The notes: generated by a model from the sequence alone, not told the origin. A stretch of DNA of 44,778 bases from Bacteroidales bacterium (GCA_026931725.1 JAIXLE010000036.1:1-44778); one strand, 5' to 3'; positions 17,809 through 26,265 are shown, numbered from the stretch's first letter. Program-made: numbers and translations.

Positions 17809-17849
17809 GGAGAATCCTTCTCCGGGTCTGGTTCGGCATCCACGCCGAA
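17809..17849 (-). promoter_or_regulatory. Tandem hairpins in the exosortase leader, one hiding the Shine-Dalgarno
   Basis: On the minus strand the leader ends GGAGAA-GGA-TTCTCC-C-ATG: a perfect 6-bp stem with a 3-base loop (17809-17823) that contains the only Shine-Dalgarno-like sequence, one base from the start codon. A second perfect 6-bp hairpin, TTCGGC/GCCGAA with a 6-base loop, lies at 17832-17849. They could limit translation of the first gene of the operon. Confidence 0.45.
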
Positions 17850-17973
17850 GTTGAGATCACAGCAACATAGTTTGCGGATTCTCGGATGACTTCGCAAGAC
17901 AAGCTGTAGAAAATGTTTTGGCTTGTAGAATGAGGGTATTCGCGGTTGCCTGGGTCTGTGTCAGGAAATTTTC

Positions 17974-19125
17974 ATGTTCCGTCTCGGGCAGCTGAACCGC
18001 ACCCTCCTGATAGTCGTTGGGAGTTGTCCTGTGGATGCCACGGAACAGTTTATGCGTGCCTGCGGAGCGGGTCACGCGGTGGATCTGCGGATTGAGCGAA
18101 CCGATGGGTTGCCCTTGGCTGAAGGTCAACTGGATGTTCCATTTTCGCTCATTGGCAGTGATCCTGATGGCGAAATCACGCTGCTGGATTCCGCGGTTCG
18201 GCATCGTCATGCGTGTTTGCAGGTCGTTGGAGGTCGTGTTCTCGTCGCGGCATTGGGAACGGAGGCCGTCGTCACGGGACCAGCGGCAGGCTCTCATTTT
18301 GCTTGGCTGACAACGACTGCTCCGGTTCAAATTGGACCTTTTCAATTGCTCCTCCGTCACCCTGTTTCGGTTGCACCGATGCCGTTGGATCGTGGTTTCA
18401 ACCCCCTGCAACCCGCACCTGCGATGACCGAGGAACTTCCCAAAGTTATTGTCCGCTTTTTGAATGGTCGTACCGATACGGGGGAATGGACCGTTAATCG
18501 TTTGATGACATTGATCGGGAGCAGCCCAGAATGCAAAATCTACCTCTCTGCCGACGATGTGTCTGGTTTTCATGGATATTTTTTGTTGACTCCAACTGGA
18601 TTGTGGGTCGTGGATTTGCTCACTCCGGGTGGAATTCTTGTCAACGGTTCGCCTGTGCGATTTGCCCGAATCGGTTCCGCTGATACGCTCCGCATCGGGC
18701 GGTTCGAGTTTGGCTTCCATTACCCGGATGGTGAATCGGCCCCGCATCCGGCACAGCGGCATATTCCAGCCCCCAAATCGCCCGAACCGGCAGCGGTTTC
18801 ACCACGTGTGGAAACTGAACCGGGAACGGCCATCATCCGAGGACAGGTTGCAGATCATTTCCGTCAATCAATTCTGGAAATGTTGGAATCTTTGGATGAG
18901 ATGCCGCGGGAAATTGTTTCCCAGGTGCATGATTGTCTCGCGCAGGTCGATAGACTGAGTCGAGAGGTTCATGACCTGGAAACGCGCACTGACCCATTGC
19001 TGAGCATCAATGGAATCGGGTTAGCCACACGGCAACTTGCGGAACTGCGTACACAGCGCAAAACACTTTGGAAGCAAATCTTCCTGCTTCTGGCCAGCAC
19101 GCAGCACGAGCCATCCGAAGACTAA
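17974..19125 (+). CDS. Protein with two tandem FHA-like domains and a coiled coil
   Basis: ATG 17974 is preceded by AGGA eight bases upstream. The 383-aa protein is divergent from the exosortase operon. FHA-like domain 1 covers about residues 55-130 (FSLIGSDPDGEITL, RHRHACLQ). Domain 2 covers about 157-250 (LIGSSPECKIYL, DDVSGFHGYF, GILVNGSPVRF, DTLRIGRFEF). In both, the arginine that normally follows IG and contacts phosphothreonine is serine; domain 1 also lacks the usual Ser of the SxxH motif, while domain 2 keeps VSGFH. A helical, charged segment (about 285-330, LEMLESLDEMPREIV) suggests oligomerisation. No signal or membrane segment is present. FHA proteins usually read Ser/Thr kinase signals, and such kinases abound in this phylum. 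Its stop codon overlaps that of purC on the other strand. Confidence 0.85.
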   Translation: MFRLGQLNRTLLIVVGSCPVDATEQFMRACGAGHAVDLRIERTDGLPLAEGQLDVPFSLIGSDPDGEITLLDSAVRHRHACLQVVGGRVLVAALGTEAVVTGPAAGSHFAWLTTTAPVQIGPFQLLLRHPVSVAPMPLDRGFNPLQPAPAMTEELPKVIVRFLNGRTDTGEWTVNRLMTLIGSSPECKIYLSADDVSGFHGYFLLTPTGLWVVDLLTPGGILVNGSPVRFARIGSADTLRIGRFEFGFHYPDGESAPHPAQRHIPAPKSPEPAAVSPRVETEPGTAIIRGQVADHFRQSILEMLESLDEMPREIVSQVHDCLAQVDRLSREVHDLETRTDPLLSINGIGLATRQLAELRTQRKTLWKQIFLLLASTQHEPSED

Positions 19126-20012
19126 CGCGGTCCACTTCGCGTCAACCGTTGGACGGCTTCACGGTACTTTTCGGCCGTTTGTTGGATGATCTCTTCGGGG
19201 AGTCCGGGTGGCGGGCTATTCTTGTCCCAATTCGTCGTTTCCAGCCAATCGCGGAGATACTGTTTGTCGAAGGAGGGAGGCGAGGAACCGGGGCGGTAAC
19301 GGTCAGCTGGCCAATATCGGGAACTGTCTGGGGTCAAGACCTCGTCGATGAGGATGATTTGGCCTTGGTCATCGCGGCCCCATTCCAGTTTGGTATCGGC
19401 CAAAATGAGCCCGTGTTGCTGTGCATAATCGGCGGCTCGGGTGTAAACCGCCATCGTGCGATCGCGGAGTTCCTCGGCGGTATCCTGGCCAATCGCGGTG
19501 GCCATCGCCTCGAAACTGATGTTTTCATCATGTCCGTGTTCTGCCTTGGTGGCTGGTGTGAAAATTGGCGAAGGTAAGCGATCGGCCTCCTGAAGCCCCT
19601 CGGGCAGAGGGATGCCACACACCCGGTGCGAGGCCCGGTATTCCTTCCAACCGGAACCGAGTAAATAGCCGCGGGCGACACACTCCACGGGGACCACCTG
19701 CGTCTTTTTGACCAACATCGTGCGGCCCGCGAATTGCTCGGGGTGATCGCGGAACACGGACGGGAAATCGGCCAGATCGGTACTCAGCAAATGATGGGGT
19801 TCATTGAGCCAATGAAGCCAGAAACAAGTCAGGCTGGTGAGGAGTTGGCCTTTCCCCGGTATGCCGTTGGGCATGATCCAATCAAAAGCGCTGATGCGAT
19901 CCGTTGTGACAATCACCAGGCGGTCGCCCAGGTCATAGACATCACGGACTTTTCCGCGGCGCAGCGGGAAGCCGGGGGCATTGGTCTGGAGCACGGTTTC
20001 ACAAGTCATCAT
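19122..20012 (-). CDS. purC: Phosphoribosylaminoimidazole-succinocarboxamide synthase (SAICAR synthetase)
   Basis: A 296-aa cytoplasmic enzyme of de novo purine synthesis that joins CAIR and aspartate with ATP to form SAICAR. Diagnostic motifs are RRGKVRDVYDLGD near the N-terminus (ATP-binding), TTDRISAFDWIMPNGIPGKG, CVARGYLLGSGWKEY, ILADTKLEWGRD and IDEVLTPDSSRYWP. Length is near that of the eukaryote-like single-domain form and longer than the roughly 240-aa E. coli type. Two ATGs stand in tandem (20012, 20009) behind GGGGTGA. A small hairpin AGGAAA/TTTCCT (20026-20041) sits just upstream on this strand. It converges with the FHA gene so closely that the two stop codons share bases 19123-19124. 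The gene is isolated from other purine genes. Confidence 0.97.
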   Translation of the reverse strand: MMTCETVLQTNAPGFPLRRGKVRDVYDLGDRLVIVTTDRISAFDWIMPNGIPGKGQLLTSLTCFWLHWLNEPHHLLSTDLADFPSVFRDHPEQFAGRTMLVKKTQVVPVECVARGYLLGSGWKEYRASHRVCGIPLPEGLQEADRLPSPIFTPATKAEHGHDENISFEAMATAIGQDTAEELRDRTMAVYTRAADYAQQHGLILADTKLEWGRDDQGQIILIDEVLTPDSSRYWPADRYRPGSSPPSFDKQYLRDWLETTNWDKNSPPPGLPEEIIQQTAEKYREAVQRLTRSGPR

Positions 20013-20275
20013 TCACCCCACACTGAGGAAACGACTTTCCTACTGATTGAGATAGGAATCGTGGTGGCATTGTGTTACGTCGGATGAACACGGTTCGTCT
20101 GAAAGACAACCCGACCGGGATGGGTAAACTTCTCATCGGGGTGGCGCGAACCTGCTTGGATAGTGTGGACTCCGTCTCCACATTGTCTGAAATGGACAGC
20201 ATAACGAAAATCGATCCAGCAAGGTTGAGGAACGATTGCGGGGATTTTTGTCGCAAATTCTAACGGAGGACTTCG

Positions 20276-21271
20276 GTGGGCGAGACAACCGGCGGGAGTT
20301 TACGGTCGGGGGTGATGTTCGGAATGGTGGCATATATGTCGTGGGGCGTGGTTCCGCTCTACTTTCATCAGATCAACCAAGTTCCGGCACTGGAAATTCT
20401 CGCGCATCGCATTGTCTGGTCGATCGTTGTTCTACTCGCCGTCTGTACGGTCTTTCGTCTCTGGCCGGATCTCATCCGGGTTTTGGGTAATCGGAAACTC
20501 GTGCTGATGCTCGCGTCGGGGTCACTGTTCCTGGCGGCGAACTGGCTGCTATATATCTACGCCACCGTGACACACCGGGTGACGGAAGCGGGACTTGGCT
20601 ATTTCATGATGCCGTTGGTCAATGCCGCCCTGGCGATGACCTTCCTCGGGGAACGGCTGCGGCCTGCCCATTATCCAGCGCTGGTGTTGGTGGCTCTCGG
20701 TGTAGCGGTTCCGTTCTTGTGGACGGGTTCTTTCACCTGGATCGCCGTGGCATTACCCGTCACATTTGGTTTTTACTCCCTGATTCGGAAACAGGTTCCC
20801 GTGGGCGGGCTTACGGGGCTCGCGGTGGAGACGGTCATTTTGCTCATTCCTTCGGTTGCCTATCTGTTGATCGAAGGTGCTGCCGGTCGTGGGTCGTATG
20901 GAACGGAGAATACGAATCTCTCCCTGCTCTTGATGCTCAGTGGAATTGTGACGGTGATACCGTTAGCCGCGTTTGCGATTTCGGTCCGACGGATGCCGTT
21001 GATTGCGAATAGCTTCATTCAATTTGTCTCGCCTACCATGCAACTCTTGATTGCCCTGGTGTGGATCGGTGAAGAGATTCCGCCGGAACGCTGGGCAGCG
21101 ATTGTGTTTGTCTGGGTTGCCGTGGCGATCTTCCTGGCCGATGCGACATGGAAAGTGCTGCGTTCTCCAAAACCCGTGGACCGTGTCGAAGCCATTGTGG
21201 AGGCAGTCGACCAACCCGTGACTGCGTCGGGAGTCCCGCGTGTCGGCGTGGCGATGGCTCGCTGTTCGTGA
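20276..21271 (+). CDS. rarD: EamA-family transporter RarD
   Basis: GTG 20276 follows a strong GGAGGA (20265-20270) by five bases. The 331-aa protein has ten hydrophobic segments arranged as two EamA repeats. RarD hallmarks are visible: GMVAYMSWGVVPLYF at the N-terminus, LAHRIVWSIVV, ANWLLYIYATVTHRVTEAGLGYF and MMPLVNAALAMTFLGERLRP, then SFIQFVSPTMQLLIALVWIGE. RarD was first linked to chloramphenicol sensitivity; its physiological substrate is uncertain. The last 35 residues are polar and extend beyond the usual family length. Upstream, a hairpin TGTGGA/TCCACA (20164-20182) is present in the divergent purC-rarD spacer. The following gene is rpe, after a 147-base structured spacer. Confidence 0.95.
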   Translation: MGETTGGSLRSGVMFGMVAYMSWGVVPLYFHQINQVPALEILAHRIVWSIVVLLAVCTVFRLWPDLIRVLGNRKLVLMLASGSLFLAANWLLYIYATVTHRVTEAGLGYFMMPLVNAALAMTFLGERLRPAHYPALVLVALGVAVPFLWTGSFTWIAVALPVTFGFYSLIRKQVPVGGLTGLAVETVILLIPSVAYLLIEGAAGRGSYGTENTNLSLLLMLSGIVTVIPLAAFAISVRRMPLIANSFIQFVSPTMQLLIALVWIGEEIPPERWAAIVFVWVAVAIFLADATWKVLRSPKPVDRVEAIVEAVDQPVTASGVPRVGVAMARCS

Positions 21272-21281
21272 GGTGGTCTGG

Positions 21282-21408
21282 GAATCACGAACTGTCTGAT
21301 TCGGTGGATTTCCCTATCTTCCCTCAATCGGAATCGGTTCGTCGCGGACAGCGGTTCGGTTTTGGATACAACCAACCGTGCCGCTCTCGACTTCCGATGT
21401 CGTGATTC
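21282..21408 (+). promoter_or_regulatory. Candidate structured leader RNA before rpe
   Basis: A 9-bp closing helix pairs GAATCACGA (21282-21290) with TCGTGATTC (21400-21408). Inside, CTGTC (21292-21296) pairs with GACAG (21347-21351) and encloses GATTC/GAATC (21298-21302 with 21331-21335). A hairpin CGGTT-C-GGTT (21352-21361) pairs with AACCAACCG (21370-21378) around an 8-base loop with one bulged C. AGCGG (21350-21354) could instead pair with CCGCT (21381-21385), excluding two of these helices. The domain ends one base before GAGGG (21410-21414), the rpe Shine-Dalgarno. The pairings were drawn by eye, without an energy calculation. Confidence 0.4.
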
Positions 21409-21418
21409 TGAGGGTGAT

Positions 21419-22099
21419 ATGATTGCGATTGCGCCGTCGATCCTAGCTGCGGATTTTTCCCGTCTGGGCGAACTGGTCCGTGAGGTGGACGCAGCCGGGG
21501 CGGATCGAATTCATGTGGATGTGATGGATGGGCATTTCGTTCCCAATCTGAGCATGGGTTCCGTGGTTTGCAAAGGTTTGCGACCGATCACCCAGAAACC
21601 GCTCGAAGTGCATTTGATGGTGGAAGATCCGGCCAAGTTCTTCGATGGCTTCTTGTCGGCCGGTGCCGATACGTTGATCGTGCATCTGGAAGTGCTGCCC
21701 GATCCCGTGTTGCTACTGCGGCACATCCGCTCTTTTGGCAAGAAGGCGGGTTTGGCTTTCAACCCCGATATGCCTGTCGAACGGATTCAACCGTTCCTGA
21801 CAGAGATTGACCTCGCTTTGTGTATGACGGTGTTCCCTGGCTTCGGTGGACAGGCGTTTATTGAAGAAAGCTACGACCGGGTGGCCCTGTTGCGTCAGAT
21901 GATCCGAGACATCAACCCGTCCTGCGAATTGGAAGTGGATGGTGGCATCGACCACGCTACAACAACCCCAGTGGTGACAGCTGGCGCTGATGTCCTGGTG
22001 GCGGGTACGTCCATCTTCAAGGCCAAATCCGGCCCGGCGGGTGGCACACGCGAGTTGCTGCAACTGGCAGAGTCCGCGGCAAAACCGTGGCAGAACTAA
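21419..22099 (+). CDS. rpe: Ribulose-phosphate 3-epimerase
   Basis: Start at ATG 21419, five bases after GAGGG (21410-21414); the family N-terminus MIAIAPSILAADFSRLG begins exactly here, so the longer frame from 21362 is rejected. The 226-aa TIM-barrel enzyme interconverts ribulose-5-phosphate and xylulose-5-phosphate in the pentose phosphate pathway. Metal and catalytic residues are visible: His32 and Asp34 in IHVDVMDGHFVPN, His65 in EVHLMVED, and Asp174 in ELEVDGGI. The phosphate loop GFGGQ follows MTVFP, where most homologues have an Asn or Glu in place of Phe. Its spacer from rarD holds a possible structured RNA. It converges with the BBP7 gene, 28 bases apart. Confidence 0.97.
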   Translation: MIAIAPSILAADFSRLGELVREVDAAGADRIHVDVMDGHFVPNLSMGSVVCKGLRPITQKPLEVHLMVEDPAKFFDGFLSAGADTLIVHLEVLPDPVLLLRHIRSFGKKAGLAFNPDMPVERIQPFLTEIDLALCMTVFPGFGGQAFIEESYDRVALLRQMIRDINPSCELEVDGGIDHATTTPVVTAGADVLVAGTSIFKAKSGPAGGTRELLQLAESAAKPWQN

Positions 22100-22127
22100 C
22101 GCGATAAGTCCGTGAATTCGGGATTCC

Positions 22128-23393
22128 TCAATATTCCCATTCGACTCCGAGGTTGACACCCTGGACCCAAAAGTCTGCAGTGGTTACCGGGTGCCGCAGC
22201 GCCAAACCCCAATCACCCGGATCGCCGCTAGGGCCAAGGGCGTTTCCGGGTCGCACAACATCCGTCAAATAGTGCAGGGTGTAGCCAACGAACAGTTTGC
22301 CATGATCTGAGAATTGCCGGGAAACCTGGGCGGAAACGGTCGGTAACACAGCGAAACGGTGGGATTCCGTCCGCCCACTGTTGGCTGGACGGGCAAAAAT
22401 CCCTCCTGGCGACAGATGAGCGCCCATCGCAGTCGATCCGGTGAGATTGCTTGTGGAAAATACGGAGCCGAGTGCGATTTCGCCTGACAAATCGAATGTC
22501 CAGCGGTTCGTTCGCACGCCGCCGGTCAGACCCAATTGTCCACCGTGGAACTGATTGTTCGTTCCCACATGATCGAGGAATCGCGTGGCCCCGGCTCCTG
22601 AGGCCATCGTGGCGGTGCGGGCGGTCAGGTCTTCCGCCAAATAGCCGAACCGATAACCGGCTGTGCCCGCGATCCGCAGATGGTCGCCCCGATAGAGTTC
22701 TCGCCACAGGTCAATATCCGCCGAGACGAAGCGTGAACTCCAATCAGCCGTAAAGACTCCGGCACGGTCTGGCCCGGCAAAAGACACTAGGCGAGTGGGG
22801 CAGCCGCATGTAGGATTAACGGGTATCAGTAGCGACGTTGGCCCCCCGGCAGCCACCTGGGTACTTCCCCCGGCTTGAGGGAGATACAGCGAGCCCGCTT
22901 CGATGCCGAACGTACGCGGCTCGTTCAGCCAGACACCACCATCAAAACGGAACCCAGTACGAAAAGGGCTTGCCGGTGGTGTGGTGCCAAAAACTCCGCG
23001 TGTGGTCATCCCATTGGATTCCAGCACATTCGGTCCGCCCGATGGAGCGGAAGACCAACCGAAGAAAAGACCGCCTGCCATCCAGATGCGTAAAGTTTCC
23101 GGGTCCGGGGTCACGGGTCCAGTACGGGGCGATTCCGGTAACGTATCCGGGAGATACAATAAGGAACGATCGTAGTCGATTTTCGGGCCAGTATCCGGCC
23201 GAGTATCCGGTGGTGTGGTTTGTGTTTCGGGAACGGGAAGAAGCGCGGGCCTATCCTCGCAAAGGCACGGGATGAGTGGCACGGACGGTGCAGGGCAGGG
23301 GCGAGAGACATTGTCGTCCATCGGCGGACGGGCGAGCGCTACGGCCGTCGTCATGGCCCAACCCCACCCGACTATCCAACTCCGTGGGCGCAT
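22128..23393 (-). CDS. BBP7 family outer-membrane beta-barrel protein (PF07585-like)
   Basis: A predicted planctomycete outer-membrane barrel. The start is taken at ATG 23393, giving MRPRSWIVGWGWAMTTAVALARP, a basic-hydrophobic signal peptide; upstream in-frame starts add an implausible basic region, and no strong Shine-Dalgarno decides the matter. A proline-rich linker of about 80 residues follows. The barrel part is marked by WMAGGLFFGWSS, GFRFDGGVWLNEPRTFGIEAGSLYL, RIAGTAGYRFGYLAEDL, and especially FLDHVGTNNQFHGGQLGL, a signature of the BBP7/DUF1551 family. It ends in alternating strands finishing EWEY, with a terminal aromatic typical of barrel insertion. 421 aa. Function is probably porin-like or structural; nothing in the context narrows it. 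Confidence 0.9.
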   Translation of the reverse strand: MRPRSWIVGWGWAMTTAVALARPPMDDNVSRPCPAPSVPLIPCLCEDRPALLPVPETQTTPPDTRPDTGPKIDYDRSLLYLPDTLPESPRTGPVTPDPETLRIWMAGGLFFGWSSAPSGGPNVLESNGMTTRGVFGTTPPASPFRTGFRFDGGVWLNEPRTFGIEAGSLYLPQAGGSTQVAAGGPTSLLIPVNPTCGCPTRLVSFAGPDRAGVFTADWSSRFVSADIDLWRELYRGDHLRIAGTAGYRFGYLAEDLTARTATMASGAGATRFLDHVGTNNQFHGGQLGLTGGVRTNRWTFDLSGEIALGSVFSTSNLTGSTAMGAHLSPGGIFARPANSGRTESHRFAVLPTVSAQVSRQFSDHGKLFVGYTLHYLTDVVRPGNALGPSGDPGDWGLALRHPVTTADFWVQGVNLGVEWEY

Positions 23394-23570
23394 GCGTCTG
23401 CGACTCCGTGGGGTTCGTGTGGCACTGGTAAGGCGGACTGGACAACCCGCACCGATCATATCGGCATTGTGTATCACAATCTGAAGCAAACCGGGCGGAT
23501 CGGTGCGATCGTGGTGGAATGTCCGTTCGACAGATACAGTTCAGGGTGCCGCCTCATGCGGAGGAAAATC

Positions 23571-24464
23571 GTGGTCATCCGAACTTGCATCGCGCTCACC
23601 GCGGCGAGCGTTTGTTTCGCCGCTATTCCCGTTCCCGATCATGCGGACCAGGGAAGTGGCTCCGCACTGCCACCGCTGGCTTTGGAGGCACCCGTTTCGG
23701 AAACGCCTCTCACGAATGCAGACTTCACTCGACTGGCCCAAACAGACCCCTTAGCGATGCTCTCAGCCGCGATTCGGCGTTATCGTGAGGAAATCCACGG
23801 TTACACGGCCCGACTCGATAAACAGGAGCGTGTCGGCGGCACGTTGTACGCGCCAGAAGTGATCCAACTGGCTGTGCGCGACACGCCGTATGCTGTACGA
23901 ATGACTTGGGAAAAAGGTGCCCGTTCCGTGTTGTTTGCCCCCGTTGAGGGAGTGCTGTACGCCGATGGGGAGAATGGGGGTAACATCAAAGTCTGGCGGC
24001 CGACATCGTTTCTGAAGTTCGTCGATAGTGGCCCGAACGACTCGACGGCCCGTGGTGCTTCACGGTATTCGATCACGGAAGCCGGTTTAGCCAGCGCATT
24101 GGAACGGACATATCGGGCGTGGTCGGAAGCGGATCGGGTTCACGATCTCCAGTGGAAATATGTGGCCACACGGCCTGTACCCGAATGTGGGGGGCGGGTC
24201 TGCCACATCATTCACCGTACCTGCTCGCGGCCCGAACTCGATCCGTTTCGGATGTCAGAACCGCGACCCGATGCCACGCAACGACCGGATGAGGCATTTA
24301 CCTCCATTACACTGATGTTCGACGCGGAAACCTGGCTCCAGATCGGCTCTCGGCTCGAACGGGCCGATCAGCAACTTGTGGCCTGCTACTATTTCCGAGA
24401 CATCGTGTTCAACCCAGAGTTCCCTGCGGATACGTTCACCCCAGCTAGCTTCCAGAAAAAGTAA
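23571..24464 (+). CDS. DUF1571 domain protein, exported
   Basis: Start GTG 23571 is chosen because GGAGG at 23560-23564 lies six bases upstream; ATG 23556 in the same frame is the alternative and would only add MRRKI. The protein then opens with VIRTCIALTAASVCFAAIP, a Sec signal. The mature part has DPLAMLSAAIRRYREEIHGYTARLDKQERVGG and PYAVRMTWEKGARSVLFAPVEGVLYADGENGG, the core of DUF1571 (PF07608), and then FTSITLMFDAETWLQIGSRLE. The alternating hydrophobic strands recall LolA-like half-barrels that carry lipids or lipoproteins in the periplasm, but that link is inference. 297 aa. It is divergent from the BBP7 barrel gene, which could point to an envelope role. Confidence 0.88.
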   Translation: MVIRTCIALTAASVCFAAIPVPDHADQGSGSALPPLALEAPVSETPLTNADFTRLAQTDPLAMLSAAIRRYREEIHGYTARLDKQERVGGTLYAPEVIQLAVRDTPYAVRMTWEKGARSVLFAPVEGVLYADGENGGNIKVWRPTSFLKFVDSGPNDSTARGASRYSITEAGLASALERTYRAWSEADRVHDLQWKYVATRPVPECGGRVCHIIHRTCSRPELDPFRMSEPRPDATQRPDEAFTSITLMFDAETWLQIGSRLERADQQLVACYYFRDIVFNPEFPADTFTPASFQKK

Positions 24465-24518
24465 CGCCTGTCAAACTCGTCTACCTTCCTGCGTCCAGAC
24501 GGCGTACACTGCGGGGCT

Positions 24519-24537
24519 AGCGGTATGCAATGCCGCT
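24519..24537 (+). terminator. Hairpin after the DUF1571 gene
   Basis: AGCGGTAT (24519-24526) pairs with ATGCCGCT (24530-24537), eight pairs with one G-U around a 3-base loop, followed by TTCCC. It lies 55 bases after the DUF1571 stop and 31 bases before the next start. The weak T-run makes termination uncertain. Confidence 0.3.
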
Positions 24538-24567
24538 TTCCCTCATTGTTCGCATGGATGCGACGAC

Positions 24568-26265
24568 ATGCCCGAAGCTGTGAATCGTTCTGGTTTCCCC
24601 TGGTGGATTGTTCTCGGTGGTGCCGTCATTGCACTGGGCTATCTGCCAACTCTCTCGACACCGTTTGACTTTATCGACGATGGCAACCTCGTCTATCCCG
24701 CACCACCGGGTACGACTCTGAGCGGCTACGTCGCGCGCTGGTGGGACAAAGTGGAGGCGAATGTCGTCCATCTGGGGCCGTTTCGACCGACACTCTGGGC
24801 ACACTGGGAACTGGCCGCGAACACGTTGGATGCCAACCCCGTGGCGTGGCGAGGTATGCGGTTGCTCTGGTGCGGGCTGGCGGCGATGGCGTTTCTCGGG
24901 CTGTTACGCGAATTGAAGCTGCACCCCGTGGCGGCACTGTTCGCTGTCGCGGCCGCGATGTGGAACCCGTATCGGAACGAAATCTGGACGAGTTTGACCC
25001 TCGCCGAAGGGGTAGCGATGCCATACGCGCTCGTGGCTCTGGCGGCGGCACGGCGAGCGGCTCAAAGCCCCAAACCGTGGCGCTGGGATCTGCTCGCGGT
25101 CGGTTGCATCTTCATCTGTTTGGGGTGCAAAAATACCTTCGTCGCCCTGATTCCCGCACAAATCCTGTTACGATTGCTGCCCGATGAACAGAGTCTGCGA
25201 GAAGGTTGGCGACGGGGACGCTGGGCCGTGGCCTCGTATCTGTTGCCGATCCTGATGCCAGCGGCTCACTTTGTTTATTTCCAGTTACACTGGCACCCTG
25301 GACAGTATGAGACACCTGGCCCATCGCTTGAGCAACTTGGTCGCATCGGCTTCTGGTTGAAAGGAGCATCCGGTTTGGATTTTCTGGGCCTCGGTGTCGC
25401 GGTTACGCTGGGGGTGTGTCTATTCCGATCATGGCCTCATACGCAGCGTGCGGATGTGCTACGTGGGTTGACGGCATATCGGGCGGCGGTGGTCTGTGCG
25501 GGGATGCTGTTCCTGGCGGGTGTCGCGGTGTATCTCCCCATGCCGATCATGGCTCCGCGGTACACGATGCCCGCGATTTGGGGGTGGGATTTGCTGTTGG
25601 GCCTGTTCCTGACGGTGCTACTCACTTATCCGCTGACACGACCCATTCGGACGGCCTGGGCTACGCTCGGTTTGGGCATCGCCGTGATGATGATGGCGAA
25701 CGTCAGTCGTCAGGAAAAAGTCACCGTGCGAACGCGGATGCTCTGGAATACATTGGAGCATCTGGAACGCACGGCACCGCCAGATTCCCGCATCGCCTGG
25801 GTGGGCGGGAATCCCGAAGCCGGGGCGTTGGATGAAGAAGAAGGCGTTCATTTTCAATGGCATCTGCTGCATCGTGGGCGTGGTGATCTGGTGGTGAACT
25901 TGTATGATGAGAACGGCCAACCGATTTCGCGTGTGGAGTTGCCGCCGCCGGATCGCGCGCCACAATATCGCATCGCGGCTGGGCCATCGGAGCATCCCAG
26001 TTGGCAACTCGAACGAGATTTTGCCACGAGTTACCGTTTCGGTCGCAAGCAGTATCATTGCCGATTGGAAGCCGCTCCCCCACCTTCGCGGCTACCCAGC
26101 TTCCCAGTCGATCCTTGGGTGGCGGGCTTCATGCAATACGCGTTCGAGAACCCCGGACAGGATCAGGATTACCTGCGGGCTTTGACGAAACCGACCGAGA
26201 AGGGATTCAACCCAACCGCGCAACGGCCCGGAACACCCGCACCGAACCCGGTTGTGCCACGTTGA
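24568..26265 (+). CDS. GT-C-like polytopic membrane protein
   Basis: ATG 24568 follows GGATG at a suitable distance; the longer frame from 24376 overlaps the DUF1571 gene and is rejected. The 565-aa protein has about ten membrane helices in its first 400 residues and a polar C-terminal domain. The first extracytoplasmic loop carries FDFIDDGNLVY and FRPTLWAHWELAANTL after helix 1, resembling the acidic catalytic loop of GT-C glycosyltransferases (PMT/GT39 group). This suggests a lipid-phosphate-sugar-dependent transferase, but no standard family motif is certain. The C-terminal soluble part (GGNPEAGALDEEEGVHFQWH onward) is unrecognised. It may glycosylate surface proteins or lipids; the substrate is not deducible. 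Confidence 0.75.
   Translation: MPEAVNRSGFPWWIVLGGAVIALGYLPTLSTPFDFIDDGNLVYPAPPGTTLSGYVARWWDKVEANVVHLGPFRPTLWAHWELAANTLDANPVAWRGMRLLWCGLAAMAFLGLLRELKLHPVAALFAVAAAMWNPYRNEIWTSLTLAEGVAMPYALVALAAARRAAQSPKPWRWDLLAVGCIFICLGCKNTFVALIPAQILLRLLPDEQSLREGWRRGRWAVASYLLPILMPAAHFVYFQLHWHPGQYETPGPSLEQLGRIGFWLKGASGLDFLGLGVAVTLGVCLFRSWPHTQRADVLRGLTAYRAAVVCAGMLFLAGVAVYLPMPIMAPRYTMPAIWGWDLLLGLFLTVLLTYPLTRPIRTAWATLGLGIAVMMMANVSRQEKVTVRTRMLWNTLEHLERTAPPDSRIAWVGGNPEAGALDEEEGVHFQWHLLHRGRGDLVVNLYDENGQPISRVELPPPDRAPQYRIAAGPSEHPSWQLERDFATSYRFGRKQYHCRLEAAPPPSRLPSFPVDPWVAGFMQYAFENPGQDQDYLRALTKPTEKGFNPTAQRPGTPAPNPVVPR

Noticed and set aside
17857-18762. Minus-strand frame of 301 codons opposite the FHA gene
   Set aside because: The FHA reading frame has domain motifs and a ribosome site; the antisense product shows none.
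8019-19125. PEP-CTERM sorting tail on a neighbour of the exosortase
   Set aside because: No encoded protein here ends with a PEP-like motif, single helix and basic tail.
24376-24567. N-terminal extension of the GT-C-like protein
   Set aside because: It overlaps the end of the DUF1571 gene, reads as low-complexity Ser/Cys sequence, and lacks a ribosome site.
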